NCBI RefSeq assembly: GCF_007992715.1
Contig: NZ_BKAU01000002.1
Location: 806,001 to 870,000 of the forward strand
From: Chitinophaga cymbidii
GTDB lineage: Bacteria; Bacteroidota; Bacteroidia; Chitinophagales; Chitinophagaceae
Direction of reading: 5' to 3'
DNA: 64,000 nt
Shown here: positions 35,509-44,943 of the stretch, piece after piece
Position numbering within the stretch: position 1 is the first letter of the stretch
How the letters are laid out: each line of letters opens with the position of its first letter
Program-made: the position numbers and the translations under genes
Notes under the pieces: model-generated
The model's database searches: none
The model's input: the letters and a program-made list of their open reading frames with translations, nothing else
What the model was told of the DNA's origin: nothing

Positions 35509-36915
35509 ATGTACCGTTCCATCGCACTACTGATTACCTGCTTATTACTGTGTGCATCTTCCGCATTCGCGCGTATCACTTTACCCGCGATCTTCGGTGA
35601 TCACATGGTATTGCAGCAGCAGTCGCCAACACGGTGGTGGGGAACCGCCCGCCCGTCGGCAACCGTGCGCATCACCGTTTCCTGGGATAAGTCCGTGTAC
35701 ACGCTAAAAGCTGACAGGAACGGCCACTGGAAAGGCGTGATCAACACGCCGGCCGCCGGAGGGCCACATACCATCGCGCTGGATGACGGGGAAGATAAAC
35801 GGGTGATCTCTGATGTGCTCATTGGTGAAGTGTGGTTGTGCGCCGGTCAGTCCAACATGGAAATGCCGGTGATGGGAGGGAGGAATCAACCGGTGTTGCT
35901 GGCGGATGAAATATTGCTCAACAGCCATCAACCTTCAATCAGGCTTTTTCACATCAAAAAAAATATTTCGGATACACCGCTGACTGATTGCGATGCAGTC
36001 TGGGCGCCGTCCACACCCGCAGCGGTGGGCAGTTTCAGTGCGGTAGCTTACCTCTTTGCCCGGCAGTTGCAGGAGAAACTCGGTGTACCCGTAGGCGTTA
36101 TACAGGCCGCATATGGCGCTACGATGATAGAATCCTGGATGAGCCGTGAAGCGTTGCAGGCATTTCCGCCCATGCAGCCGTTGGACGCGCTGAACCTTCA
36201 GCAGGCGGCGCACAATCATCCCGCCGTGGCCTTCCATGCCATGATCCATCCCATTGCCGGTTTCGCCATCCGCGGCACGCTCTGGTACCAGGGCGAGCAA
36301 AATGCGGGACAGCCGGCCAAATACCGCGAACTGCTGGCGGCGATGGTAAAGGATTGGCGCAGGCGCTGGGAGATGGGCGACTGGCCTTTTTATTATGTGC
36401 AGATCGCTCCTTTTCCGTATGTACGCGCGGGCGACAAAGTGCCCTATTTAAGGGAAGCGCAGCAGCAGGCGGAGCAGGATATCGTCAATAGTGGAATGGC
36501 CGTAAGCATAGATGCCGGCAGCAGGTTCACCGTACATCCGCCGGATAAGCAGGTCATCAGCAAACGCCTGTTATGCCTGGCATTGGCGGGCACGTACGGA
36601 TGGAAGGGATTGCCGCACCGCGGACCTGCATTCAGGAAGATGGAGATAAAAGACAATACCGTGCAGCTCTTTTTTGATCATGCGAAACATGGTCTTACAG
36701 CGTATGACCAGCCTTTGAGCTGTTTTGAGATAGCGGGGGAAGACAGGATATTTTATCCCGCGAAAGCCGTCATCAACGCCGGCGGCGTACGTTTGGAAGC
36801 GGAGCAGGTGACAGCGCCGGTGGCCGTGCGCTATGCATTCAAAGACTGGGTGAAAGGCGATCTCTATAACACAGCCGGATTCCCCGCGGCGCCGTTCCGG
36901 ACGGACGACTGGTGA
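35509..36915 (+). CDS. Sialate O-acetylesterase-like SGNH hydrolase
   Basis: 468 residues with a signal peptide ending near residue 22 (SSAFA). The family's N-terminal beta domain begins ITLPAIFGDHMVLQQ. The SGNH part has the nucleophile motif CAGQSNMEMPV, then AAYGATMIESWM and WYQGEQNAG, with the catalytic Asp-His region near the end of the domain. Members remove O-acetyl groups from sialic acids or other carbohydrates. It is the last gene of the SusCD locus, 3 bp after the kinase gene, and would deacetylate the ligand before transport or phosphorylation. Confidence 0.88.
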   Translation: MYRSIALLITCLLLCASSAFARITLPAIFGDHMVLQQQSPTRWWGTARPSATVRITVSWDKSVYTLKADRNGHWKGVINTPAAGGPHTIALDDGEDKRVISDVLIGEVWLCAGQSNMEMPVMGGRNQPVLLADEILLNSHQPSIRLFHIKKNISDTPLTDCDAVWAPSTPAAVGSFSAVAYLFARQLQEKLGVPVGVIQAAYGATMIESWMSREALQAFPPMQPLDALNLQQAAHNHPAVAFHAMIHPIAGFAIRGTLWYQGEQNAGQPAKYRELLAAMVKDWRRRWEMGDWPFYYVQIAPFPYVRAGDKVPYLREAQQQAEQDIVNSGMAVSIDAGSRFTVHPPDKQVISKRLLCLALAGTYGWKGLPHRGPAFRKMEIKDNTVQLFFDHAKHGLTAYDQPLSCFEIAGEDRIFYPAKAVINAGGVRLEAEQVTAPVAVRYAFKDWVKGDLYNTAGFPAAPFRTDDW

Positions 36916-36924
36916 TCCCGGTAC

Positions 36925-37536
36925 CTATTTTCTTTCCCTTCTCTTTTCCATTTCTTCCGCGATCCTCCGGGAATGATCGTCCCCGTTTTCCTTCAAATGG
37001 TCCACTACACTGAAATAGTCGTGATCATTACGGTTCTGGCTGAGCTTGAAACGGGTATCCACTTTATCCATACTGATCTCGAAACCGATGATCGCTTTCA
37101 GATTGTTTTGCAGTTCCTTTTCCGCGATGTCGCTCATCTTCACCACTGTTTCATAACGTTCCATCAGTCCCGCAAGCGAGTCCACCAGCTCGTTTTCGTC
37201 GAGCACGCGCAATTGCCCGTACACATGCACGGCGATGTAATTCCACGTGGGGATCTTTCCTTTTTCATACCAGGAAGAGGAAATATAGGCATGGGGATCG
37301 GTGAATACCACAAGGAACGGCTGGTCCGCAACGAACGTGGCCGATTGCGGGTTCGCCCGCGCGATATGGCCGCGCAGCACGAATGTTCCGGGCTCTTTTT
37401 CTTCCAGCTCGATGGGAAGGTGCGTGCCCACCGGCAGGCCGTTGTCTGTACTGATCAGCAGCCCGAAGCCGTTCTGCCGGATAAATGCCGCCACGGTATT
37501 CCAGTCCGTTTCCTGGTTGTACTTGGGTGAATACAT
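36925..37536 (-). CDS. PaiB-like FMN-binding protein
   Basis: 203 residues from ATG 37536 (MYSPKYN); the longer frame starts with TTG. The split-barrel flavin-binding fold has the PaiB pattern: MYSPKYN, FGLLISTDNGLPVGTHLP, LRGHIARANPQ, VVFTDPHAYISSSWYEKG and PTWNYIAVHVYG. The protein was named for a Bacillus negative regulator of sporulation and protease genes, but the fold is that of a flavin reductase-like enzyme. It ends 9 bp from the convergent esterase gene and is unlikely to belong to that operon. Confidence 0.9.
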   Translation of the reverse strand: MYSPKYNQETDWNTVAAFIRQNGFGLLISTDNGLPVGTHLPIELEEKEPGTFVLRGHIARANPQSATFVADQPFLVVFTDPHAYISSSWYEKGKIPTWNYIAVHVYGQLRVLDENELVDSLAGLMERYETVVKMSDIAEKELQNNLKAIIGFEISMDKVDTRFKLSQNRNDHDYFSVVDHLKENGDDHSRRIAEEMEKRRERK

Positions 37537-37572
37537 AAACAATTTTTATATATTGGGACAAATTCCTGTACC

Positions 37573-37977
37573 ATGCAAGAAACCACCGTTTCTTACCCCG
37601 TTCTCCTCAAAAGAGTGCAATCCGCGTTCATCGACCTGCTGGTGATCGTTTCCATGATGTTCCTGGCTTCCCTGCTGCTGGAAAGGCTCGGCGAGGAAAC
37701 GCCGGACGAGATCAATATCATCCTGTTCATTGTGATCTGGGCGCTGTATGAGCCTGTTTGCACGGCATTCGGCTGTACGGCCGGCAATCTGCTGACGGGG
37801 ATCAGGGTGCGCAGCCATATGGACGTACACCGCAGGATCCCGTTCTGGAAAGCCTTTGTGCGATATTTGCTGAAGGTCAACCTGGGCTGGCTGTCGTTCG
37901 TAACGATACATTTTAACTCCCAGCGCAGGGCGATTCACGACCTCGGCGCCGGGAGCGTAATGATAGAAAAGCTTTAA
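37573..37977 (+). CDS. RDD-family membrane protein
   Basis: 134 residues. The RDD pattern begins YPVLLKRVQSAFIDLLVI with the Arg and Asp in place. It has hydrophobic segments near 16-35 and 50-68, a GNLLTGIRV loop and the C-terminal segment RRAIHDLGAGSVMI. RDD proteins are small inner-membrane proteins; some have ion-exchange activity, most are uncharacterised. The stop codon overlaps that of the convergent mrp gene by 4 bp. It is divergent from the PaiB-like gene with only 36 bp between start codons. Confidence 0.87.
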   Translation: MQETTVSYPVLLKRVQSAFIDLLVIVSMMFLASLLLERLGEETPDEINIILFIVIWALYEPVCTAFGCTAGNLLTGIRVRSHMDVHRRIPFWKAFVRYLLKVNLGWLSFVTIHFNSQRRAIHDLGAGSVMIEKL

Positions 37978-39071
37978 ACCACGATCTCCACGATCTTCGT
38001 CGGTTCCATATTTGCGTTGCGCATGGAGATGCTGCGGGCGGTAGCTGCCGCAAAATCGCTGAACGCCTGGCGGGTAACGGCGTCGTTGCCCATCACGGCC
38101 GGAACGCCTTCATCGCCGCCTTCGCGGATGCTTTGTACCAGCGGTATCTGCCCCAGGAACGGTATTTCCAGCTCTTCTGCCAGCCTTTTGCCGCCTTCCT
38201 TGCCAAAGATGTAATATTTGTTCTCCGGCAACTCCGCGGGCGTGAAATAAGCCATATTTTCCACCAGGCCGATGACCGGTACGCGGATTTGCGGGCTGTT
38301 GAACATGCTGATGCCTTTTTTCGCATCGGCCAGCGCAACGTCCTGCGGCGTGGTAACGATCACGGCGCCGGTTACCGGTACGGTCTGCACCAGCGTGAGG
38401 TGAATATCTCCCGTGCCCGGCGGCATGTCAATGATCAGGTAATCCAGCTCTTCCCAGTGCACATCGCTCACAAACTGCTTGAGCGCGCTGCTGGCCATGG
38501 GGCCGCGCCATACGATCGCCTGCTTTTCATCCACCAGCAAGCCGATAGACATGAATTTAATACCGAATTTCTCCATCGGCACGATCATGCCTTTCCCTTC
38601 CACGTTCACCATCATCGGCCGTTCGCCGCGTACGCCGAACATAATGGGAACGGAAGGTCCGTAGATGTCCGCGTCCATCAGCCCCACCTTCGCGCCGTCC
38701 TGCGCCAGTGCCAGCGCCAGGTTGGCCGCTACGGTAGATTTACCAACGCCTCCCTTGCCGGAAGCGACCATGATAATATTTTTGACATTCGGTAAAAGGG
38801 ACTTCCCGTCCTTGCGGTTGGAGCTTACGTTAGCGGTCATTTTAACTTCCACTTCCGCATCCTTGCTCACCAGGTGAATGATCGCATTCACGCAGGCGTT
38901 CTTTATCATTTCCTTGAGGGGACAAGCCGGTGTGGTCAGCACCACGGTGAACGTCACTTTATTGCCGTTGATCTCGATGTCTTTCACCATGTTCAATGTC
39001 ACCAGATCCTTACCCAGATCAGGTTCTTCCACATTCGACAGGGCCTCCAGGACCTTTTCTTTTGTGATCAT
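37974..39071 (-). CDS. mrp: Mrp/NBP35 (ApbC) family ATPase, iron-sulfur cluster carrier
   Basis: 365 residues. A DUF59/MIP18-type domain (about 1-80, VEEPDLGKDLVTLNMV) is fused to a MinD-like ATPase with the deviant Walker A GKGGVGKSTVAANLA near 110. Other landmarks are GLMDADIYGPSVP, IIDMPPGTGDIHLTL and TTPQDVALADAKKGISMF. Family members bind and transfer Fe-S clusters. The C-x-x-C pair common after the VENM segment is absent: the sequence reads VENMAYFTPAELPENKYYIFG. The loss may be normal for Bacteroidota, but it implies another cluster site. It is monocistronic. Confidence 0.92.
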   Translation of the reverse strand: MITKEKVLEALSNVEEPDLGKDLVTLNMVKDIEINGNKVTFTVVLTTPACPLKEMIKNACVNAIIHLVSKDAEVEVKMTANVSSNRKDGKSLLPNVKNIIMVASGKGGVGKSTVAANLALALAQDGAKVGLMDADIYGPSVPIMFGVRGERPMMVNVEGKGMIVPMEKFGIKFMSIGLLVDEKQAIVWRGPMASSALKQFVSDVHWEELDYLIIDMPPGTGDIHLTLVQTVPVTGAVIVTTPQDVALADAKKGISMFNSPQIRVPVIGLVENMAYFTPAELPENKYYIFGKEGGKRLAEELEIPFLGQIPLVQSIREGGDEGVPAVMGNDAVTRQAFSDFAAATARSISMRNANMEPTKIVEIVV

Positions 39072-39182
39072 AAATTACTGTTAAAATTGTTTCCGATCTG
39101 CAAAGTTAACCTAAAATGAGGTTTAATTTGTTTGTTTTATATTGGTGTTTCCGGGAGGTAACATGTATCTTAGTACCTACAC

Positions 39183-39821
39183 ATGCAGAAGAAACTGATC
39201 ATACTTTTTGCGCTGCTCGCATTGCCCTTTCTTGTGAAAGCTCAGTTCCAGGCATTTAAAGACAGCATCATACAGATCTCGGGTATCACCATGACATCTG
39301 ACAGCCTGCGCGCGATCCCCGCCGTGAGCATTCTCGTAAAAGGCCAGGGCCGCGGCACCATCTCCAACAGCCAGGGCGTTTTTTCCATTGTTGCATTCAA
39401 GGGCGATACATTGACCTTTAGCGCGGTCGGTTTCCAGAAAAAAAACTACAAGATCCCTACGGACCTGGTGGGCAACCGGTTTTCCGTGATACAACTCATG
39501 TCTGAAGACACCATTTATCTCTCCGAAACGATCATCAAACCGTATCCTTCCCGGCGAGAGTTCGAAAAAATGTTCGTCAGTATGGACATTCCGAACGACA
39601 TGTATGAGATAGCCCGTAAAAACAACGACCAGGCCAGACTCCGCGCGCTTTCGCGCTCCATTCCCGTGGATGCCGCCGGCGCTTATAACGTCTATATGCA
39701 GAAACAGCAGCAATCGCTTTACTATGCAGGGCAGACGCCGCCACAGAACATTTTCAACCCCATCGCCTGGGCACAGTTCATAGAATCCTGGAAACGCGGC
39801 GATTTCAAGCGGAAGGATTAA
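39183..39821 (+). CDS. Secreted protein with carboxypeptidase-regulatory-like domain
   Basis: 212 residues with a signal peptide (about 1-20, LVKAQ). Residues 30-110 form a CarboxypepD_reg-like beta-sandwich: ISGITMTSDSLRAIPAVSILVKGQGRGT is followed by SNSQGVFSIVAFKGDTLTFSAVGF. The C-terminal half is helical with a Gln-rich stretch and I do not recognise it. Domains of this type also head SusC proteins, but no barrel follows here. It stands alone; no function can be given. Confidence 0.75.
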   Translation: MQKKLIILFALLALPFLVKAQFQAFKDSIIQISGITMTSDSLRAIPAVSILVKGQGRGTISNSQGVFSIVAFKGDTLTFSAVGFQKKNYKIPTDLVGNRFSVIQLMSEDTIYLSETIIKPYPSRREFEKMFVSMDIPNDMYEIARKNNDQARLRALSRSIPVDAAGAYNVYMQKQQQSLYYAGQTPPQNIFNPIAWAQFIESWKRGDFKRKD

Positions 39822-39852
39822 CTTTACGCCCATTCACCAAAATAGATCTCTT

Positions 39853-40743
<891 letters not shown>

Positions 40744-40754
40744 ATATTTTACGT

Positions 40755-40790
40755 TGGCCGTCGCGGATCAGGCGGCGGCCGTTTACCCCG
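40755..40790 (+). terminator. Possible terminator between convergent genes
   Basis: GGCCGTCGC (40756-40764) pairs with GCGGCGGCC (40772-40780), one G-T wobble and a 7-nt loop. The following GTTTACC is only weakly T-rich. It lies between the convergent 3-hydroxybutyryl-CoA dehydrogenase and GlxA-type genes. Confidence 0.4.
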
Positions 40791-41748
40791 CGTATTTTTC
40801 CCGGTACTCTTTGGGAGAAAGCCCCACGATCTTCCGGAATACCTGCCGGAACGCCTTAGCATCTTCATACCCCGCATGCATCATTACACCGGTAATATTT
40901 TCCTGCCGTTGTTCCAGCAGTTTTTTCGCGGCTTCAATGCGGATGCGCTGTAAATATTCGATCGGCGTAATGCCTGTGGCCATTTTGAACCGGCGGATAA
41001 AATTACGCCTGCTCACCGGCAGGTCGCGGATCACCTCTTCCACCGTAACGCCGTCCCGGAACCTGGTTTCCATGCGCTGCTGCGCTTCAGATACCAGCTC
41101 GTCCTGGCAAGCCCTTTTCGGTTGCCAGTCGGCAAAATAGGACTGCTGGTCCCGGTCCATATCAATGGCAAACACCTTCGCGATTTTAATCGCCACTTCC
41201 CGGTGGCAATATTTTTCGAGGATATGTAACAGGAGATGGAAGGTAGATGTAGCGCCGCCGCTGGTGTAGATGCCCGCATCGTCCGTCACCACCGCCTGCG
41301 GATGCACGTCTACCTGCGGAAATGCCGCCACCAGCTCGTTCGCCACGGCCAGGTGGGTAGTGGCTTTTTTGCCGTTGAGCAGGCCGGTGGAAGCCAGCAG
41401 CAATACACCCGAACAGAAGGCCGCCACTTCAGCGCCGGCGCGGTGCTGTTGTTGCAGCCAGGGCAGAAAAGGGGCATTTTCCTGGAGCGCGGCGGGAAGG
41501 CTGCCGTTGCGGAAAGCCGGGATGAGAATGAGATCAGCGCGGGGAGCCTGCTGCATGGGCACCGTCACAAATTCCTCCTGGAACGGAGATGTTCCGGAAG
41601 GGCCGTCAGCCGTTACCAGCGTCACCTGGAAAAAAGGTTTTCCCGTAGATTCCTGGTAATAGTTGTTGACAGTCTGAAAAACATCCAGAATAGCGGCAAT
41701 ACTGAGCGGCCTGTATTTTTGGGTGACAAGTACAGATAATTGCTTCAT
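40783..41748 (-). CDS. GlxA-type transcriptional regulator (DJ-1/PfpI plus AraC domains)
   Basis: 321 residues. An N-terminal DJ-1/PfpI-like domain (about 1-190) carries AAFCSGVLLLASTGLLNGKKATTHL, with Cys at the nucleophile-elbow position. The C-terminal AraC/XylS helix-turn-helix pair (about 225-318) shows SRRNFIRRFKMATGITPIEYLQRIRIEAAKKLL and the ending FRKIVGLSPKEYREKY. Relatives sense amino or quaternary-amine compounds. The divergent neighbour 104 bp away is a VOC protein, which is a candidate target. Confidence 0.9.
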   Translation of the reverse strand: MKQLSVLVTQKYRPLSIAAILDVFQTVNNYYQESTGKPFFQVTLVTADGPSGTSPFQEEFVTVPMQQAPRADLILIPAFRNGSLPAALQENAPFLPWLQQQHRAGAEVAAFCSGVLLLASTGLLNGKKATTHLAVANELVAAFPQVDVHPQAVVTDDAGIYTSGGATSTFHLLLHILEKYCHREVAIKIAKVFAIDMDRDQQSYFADWQPKRACQDELVSEAQQRMETRFRDGVTVEEVIRDLPVSRRNFIRRFKMATGITPIEYLQRIRIEAAKKLLEQRQENITGVMMHAGYEDAKAFRQVFRKIVGLSPKEYREKYAG

Positions 41749-41852
41749 AAACGGGAGAATATGCTTTGCAAGATAACGCTTTTGGCCTAAATGCCCCTGA
41801 AGTTGACGGTTTTGCCATCCGCGGAAAAACCGCTTCCCGGTAATTTTATAGC

Positions 41853-42239
41853 ATGGAAATAAAAAAGAAAGTGGGCACCCTCATTGGATTTGATCTGACG
41901 GTGCCCGATGCGGAAAAGATCAGCCAGTTTTACCACGAAGTGGTAGGGTGGGAGATCGGCGTTCAGAAGATGGGCGATTATGAAGATTATTTCATGAAAG
42001 ATCCGGAAACGGGCGAAATAATGGCCGGCGTATGTCACGCAAAAGGAGTTAACAAAACGCTGCCCCCTGTATGGCTGCTGTACATCCAGGTGGAAGACCT
42101 CGATGAAAGCCTCGCCAGCTGCGAGAAGCTGGGTGGCCAGGTTATCGGTGAAAAACGTTCATGCGGTGCGATGGGAGAGTTTGTATTGATACAGGACCCC
42201 GCGGGCGCTTATGTAATGCTGTGGGAAAACAAGGCATAG
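41853..42239 (+). CDS. VOC-family (glyoxalase/bleomycin resistance-like) protein
   Basis: 128 residues with two beta-alpha-beta-beta-beta units: LIGFDLTVPDAEKISQFYHEVVGWEI and WLLYIQVEDLDESLASCEKLGGQVI, ending IQDPAGAYVMLWENK. Metal dioxygenases, glyoxalases and resistance proteins share this fold, and potential ligand residues are insufficient to choose. It is divergent from the GlxA-type regulator and convergent with the small zinc-ribbon gene 6 bp away. Confidence 0.85.
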   Translation: MEIKKKVGTLIGFDLTVPDAEKISQFYHEVVGWEIGVQKMGDYEDYFMKDPETGEIMAGVCHAKGVNKTLPPVWLLYIQVEDLDESLASCEKLGGQVIGEKRSCGAMGEFVLIQDPAGAYVMLWENKA

Positions 42240-42245
42240 CCTGCA

Positions 42246-42437
42246 TTATTCCTCTTTCCTTTTTTTACCGGGATCGCTGTTGAATTCATGCCCGCAGAAA
42301 GCGCAATGCGTAAGCCCCGGTTGTTTTGCACGGTGCGCCCCGCATGCGGGGCAATCTTTTTCCCGTACAGGCTGCGCGGGCGGGTCCAGTTTTAATTTGT
42401 TGATGATGTGCTGCGGGTTGTTACTTTCATCCTTCAT
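42246..42437 (-). CDS. Small zinc-ribbon protein
   Basis: 63 residues from an ATG. Two knuckles, CPACG and CAFCG, are separated by 16 residues, enough for one zinc-ribbon site. The ends are charged, with a Lys/Arg-rich tail. The intact cysteine pairs and the snug fit between its neighbours support a real gene. The role is unknown; such proteins may bind nucleic acid or proteins. Confidence 0.68.
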   Translation of the reverse strand: MKDESNNPQHIINKLKLDPPAQPVREKDCPACGAHRAKQPGLTHCAFCGHEFNSDPGKKRKEE

Positions 42438-42552
42438 GTTGATCCTTATTTTTCATCTTTACGTCCTTTATAAATATAAGAAAAATATTTAATTGAATCG
42501 CCCGGCATTTTGTTATTTTTAGCCCTCAAATCCTTGCCTGTATTGCATTAAT

Positions 42553-44904
42553 ATGTTGAGACACAAAATCCTATGCCTTTTACTCCTCTTTTTTGTAACC
42601 CGTCAGGCTGTAGCGCAGGGTGATTGCACCACCATCGGTCAGAACCCTTCCACCGCATTTCCGGTATGCGGAACGGAAGTATTCGAGCAGCAATCTGTAC
42701 CCATTTGCGGATCGCGTTCAGTGCCCGGCCCATCCTGCAGCACACCCGGTGATTTTAACCACCAGGATAAAAATCCCTTCTGGTACAAATTCACGTGTTA
42801 TACCACGGGCACGCTGGGCTTTGTGATCACGCCGCTTGACCTGGAGGAGGATTACGACTGGCAGCTGTGGGACATCACCGGCCGCGATCCGGACGAAGTA
42901 TATACGAACAGGAGTTTGTACGTGGCAATGAACTGGTCCGGCGAATACGGTATTACCGGCGCATCTGATGAAGGCGCGTCAACGGATGTCTGCGGCGGCC
43001 GCGGCCAGCCTTTGTTCAGCGCCATGCCCGTGATCACCAAAGGCCACGAATACCTGCTGCTGATCAGTCACTTTTCCAATTCACAAAGCGGCTACAAGCT
43101 GAAGTTCGGCGGCGGCACCGCGGATATCAATGATCCCGTGCTGCCGGAGCTGAAGGATATAAAATATGATTGTGCAGGATATTCCATCGGCATCAGGCTG
43201 TCCCGTAAAGTATTGTGCAAAAGCCTTGCCGCCAACGGTTCCGATTTCCGGCTTTCCACCGGTGCTTCCATTGTAAAGGCAATGGGCGCCAGCTGTAATA
43301 AAGGTTTTGATCTCGATTCCGTGATCCTCTACCTTGACAAACCCTTACCGCCCGGCACCTACACGGTGACTGCGCAGAACGGCAGCGACGGGCATACGGT
43401 GCTGAATGCCTGCGGCAAGCAATTACTGCCCGGCGCCACCATCAGTTTTTCCGTACCGGTAACACCACCGCCGCGCCTGCCCGCCCTGAAAGCCCTGCCC
43501 TGCGCGCCGGACCGGATCGAGCTGGAATTTCCCGATCCCGTCCGCTGCAGCTCCATCGCTGCCGATGGCAGCGATTTCACCATCACCGGCCCCTCCGCCA
43601 TCCAGGTCATCTCGACAGAAAATATCTGCGACGCGGCGGGGCTAACGCAGATGGTTACACTAAAACTGGACCGCCGCATTTTACGTGACGGTGATTATAC
43701 CCTCACGCTCACCGGCGGAACGGACGGCAATACCGTCACCAGCGCCTGCCACGTGCCCCTGATACCCGGCAACCTCCCGTTCAGCATCCCGGCGCAGCCG
43801 GCCATATTGCTCGGCGACTGCGCGCCACCCGGCTGCGCGCCCTCCTCCGTGAAGATCGGGCTGAACTTCCCCGTGCGCTGCAGTTCCATTGCGCCGGACG
43901 GCAGCGATTTCATGCTGAACGGCCCGCATAACATACGCATCACCGCCGCCGCGGGCATCTGCAACACGAACGGCATGGCGGATTCCATCGTACTGCAGCT
44001 TTCAGAAAAAATACAGACTGCCGGCAATTACCGCGTGACCACCACCACCGGCAGCGACGGCAATTCCCTGCAGGGCGAATGCTGGCAGTTGATGACCGCC
44101 GGGCAAACCGCAGATTTTCGTACGTCCGATACCGTGAATGCTTCCTTCAGCATGAGCCTGCAATTCAACTGCAAGCTCACTACCGCCAGTTTCTCTCACG
44201 ACGGCCGCAACCATGTGAACAGCTGGGCCTGGGAGCTGGACGGCGAAACCCTGCACACGCAGCGCCCCGTGAAGGTCTTCAGCGACTTCGGCACCAAACC
44301 CCTCCGCCTCAAAGTTTCCAATGGCGTATGCAGCGCAGGGCTGGACACCGCCATTGTTATCACCAGCGAGCTGGAAGCCGCCTTCACCGTAGATCCGGGC
44401 CCGTATTGCCCGATGGAGGGCATCACGCCGGTTAATATCAGTACCGGCAACATCGTCGCCTGGGAATGGGATTACGGCAACGGCAGCAGCAGCTTCGGCC
44501 CGCAGCCGCTTTCACTGCGGTACTTCCCGCAGCAGAAGGAACAGGACTACCGCATCCGCCTCATCGTGCGGAATGATATGAATTGCAGGGACACGATGGA
44601 CCAGTACATCAAAGCGGTATCTTCCTGCTACATTGACGTGCCGACGGCCTTTACGCCCAACAACGACGGGCAGAACGATTTCTTTTATCCGCTCAACGCA
44701 TACCGGGCGCAGGACCTCCGTTTCCGGGTGTACAGCCGTTACGGCTGGCTGATGTTTGAATCGCGGGACTGGCGCAAGCGCTGGAACGGCCGCGTGAACA
44801 ACGTTCCCGCCGATGCGGGCGCCTATACCTGGATGCTGGAATACACGGAAAAAGACAGCGGAAAAAAAGTATTCCGGAAAGGCACCGTAGTTTTGCTGCG
44901 GTAA
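42553..44904 (+). CDS. Large secreted protein with gliding-motility-associated C-terminal (T9SS sorting) domain
   Basis: 783 residues with a signal peptide (about 1-22). The N-terminal 190 residues are Cys-containing and contain YDWQLWDITG, resembling domains often found before such repeats. Three tandem immunoglobulin-like repeats of about 105 residues (200-525) share the pattern CSSIAxDGSDF...GNYxVTxxxGSDGN. Two PKD-like segments follow (FSHDGRNHVNSWAWELDG and GNIVAWEWDYGNGS). The C-terminus (about 700-783) begins DVPTAFTPNNDGQNDFFYP and ends in a Lys/Arg-rich strand, the CHU_C-type signal for type IX secretion. It is probably a cell-surface adhesin or structural protein. Confidence 0.88.
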   Translation: MLRHKILCLLLLFFVTRQAVAQGDCTTIGQNPSTAFPVCGTEVFEQQSVPICGSRSVPGPSCSTPGDFNHQDKNPFWYKFTCYTTGTLGFVITPLDLEEDYDWQLWDITGRDPDEVYTNRSLYVAMNWSGEYGITGASDEGASTDVCGGRGQPLFSAMPVITKGHEYLLLISHFSNSQSGYKLKFGGGTADINDPVLPELKDIKYDCAGYSIGIRLSRKVLCKSLAANGSDFRLSTGASIVKAMGASCNKGFDLDSVILYLDKPLPPGTYTVTAQNGSDGHTVLNACGKQLLPGATISFSVPVTPPPRLPALKALPCAPDRIELEFPDPVRCSSIAADGSDFTITGPSAIQVISTENICDAAGLTQMVTLKLDRRILRDGDYTLTLTGGTDGNTVTSACHVPLIPGNLPFSIPAQPAILLGDCAPPGCAPSSVKIGLNFPVRCSSIAPDGSDFMLNGPHNIRITAAAGICNTNGMADSIVLQLSEKIQTAGNYRVTTTTGSDGNSLQGECWQLMTAGQTADFRTSDTVNASFSMSLQFNCKLTTASFSHDGRNHVNSWAWELDGETLHTQRPVKVFSDFGTKPLRLKVSNGVCSAGLDTAIVITSELEAAFTVDPGPYCPMEGITPVNISTGNIVAWEWDYGNGSSSFGPQPLSLRYFPQQKEQDYRIRLIVRNDMNCRDTMDQYIKAVSSCYIDVPTAFTPNNDGQNDFFYPLNAYRAQDLRFRVYSRYGWLMFESRDWRKRWNGRVNNVPADAGAYTWMLEYTEKDSGKKVFRKGTVVLLR

Positions 44905-44943
44905 GGCAAGGATTTTGATGAGATCAAGTCAAAAAAAAGCATC

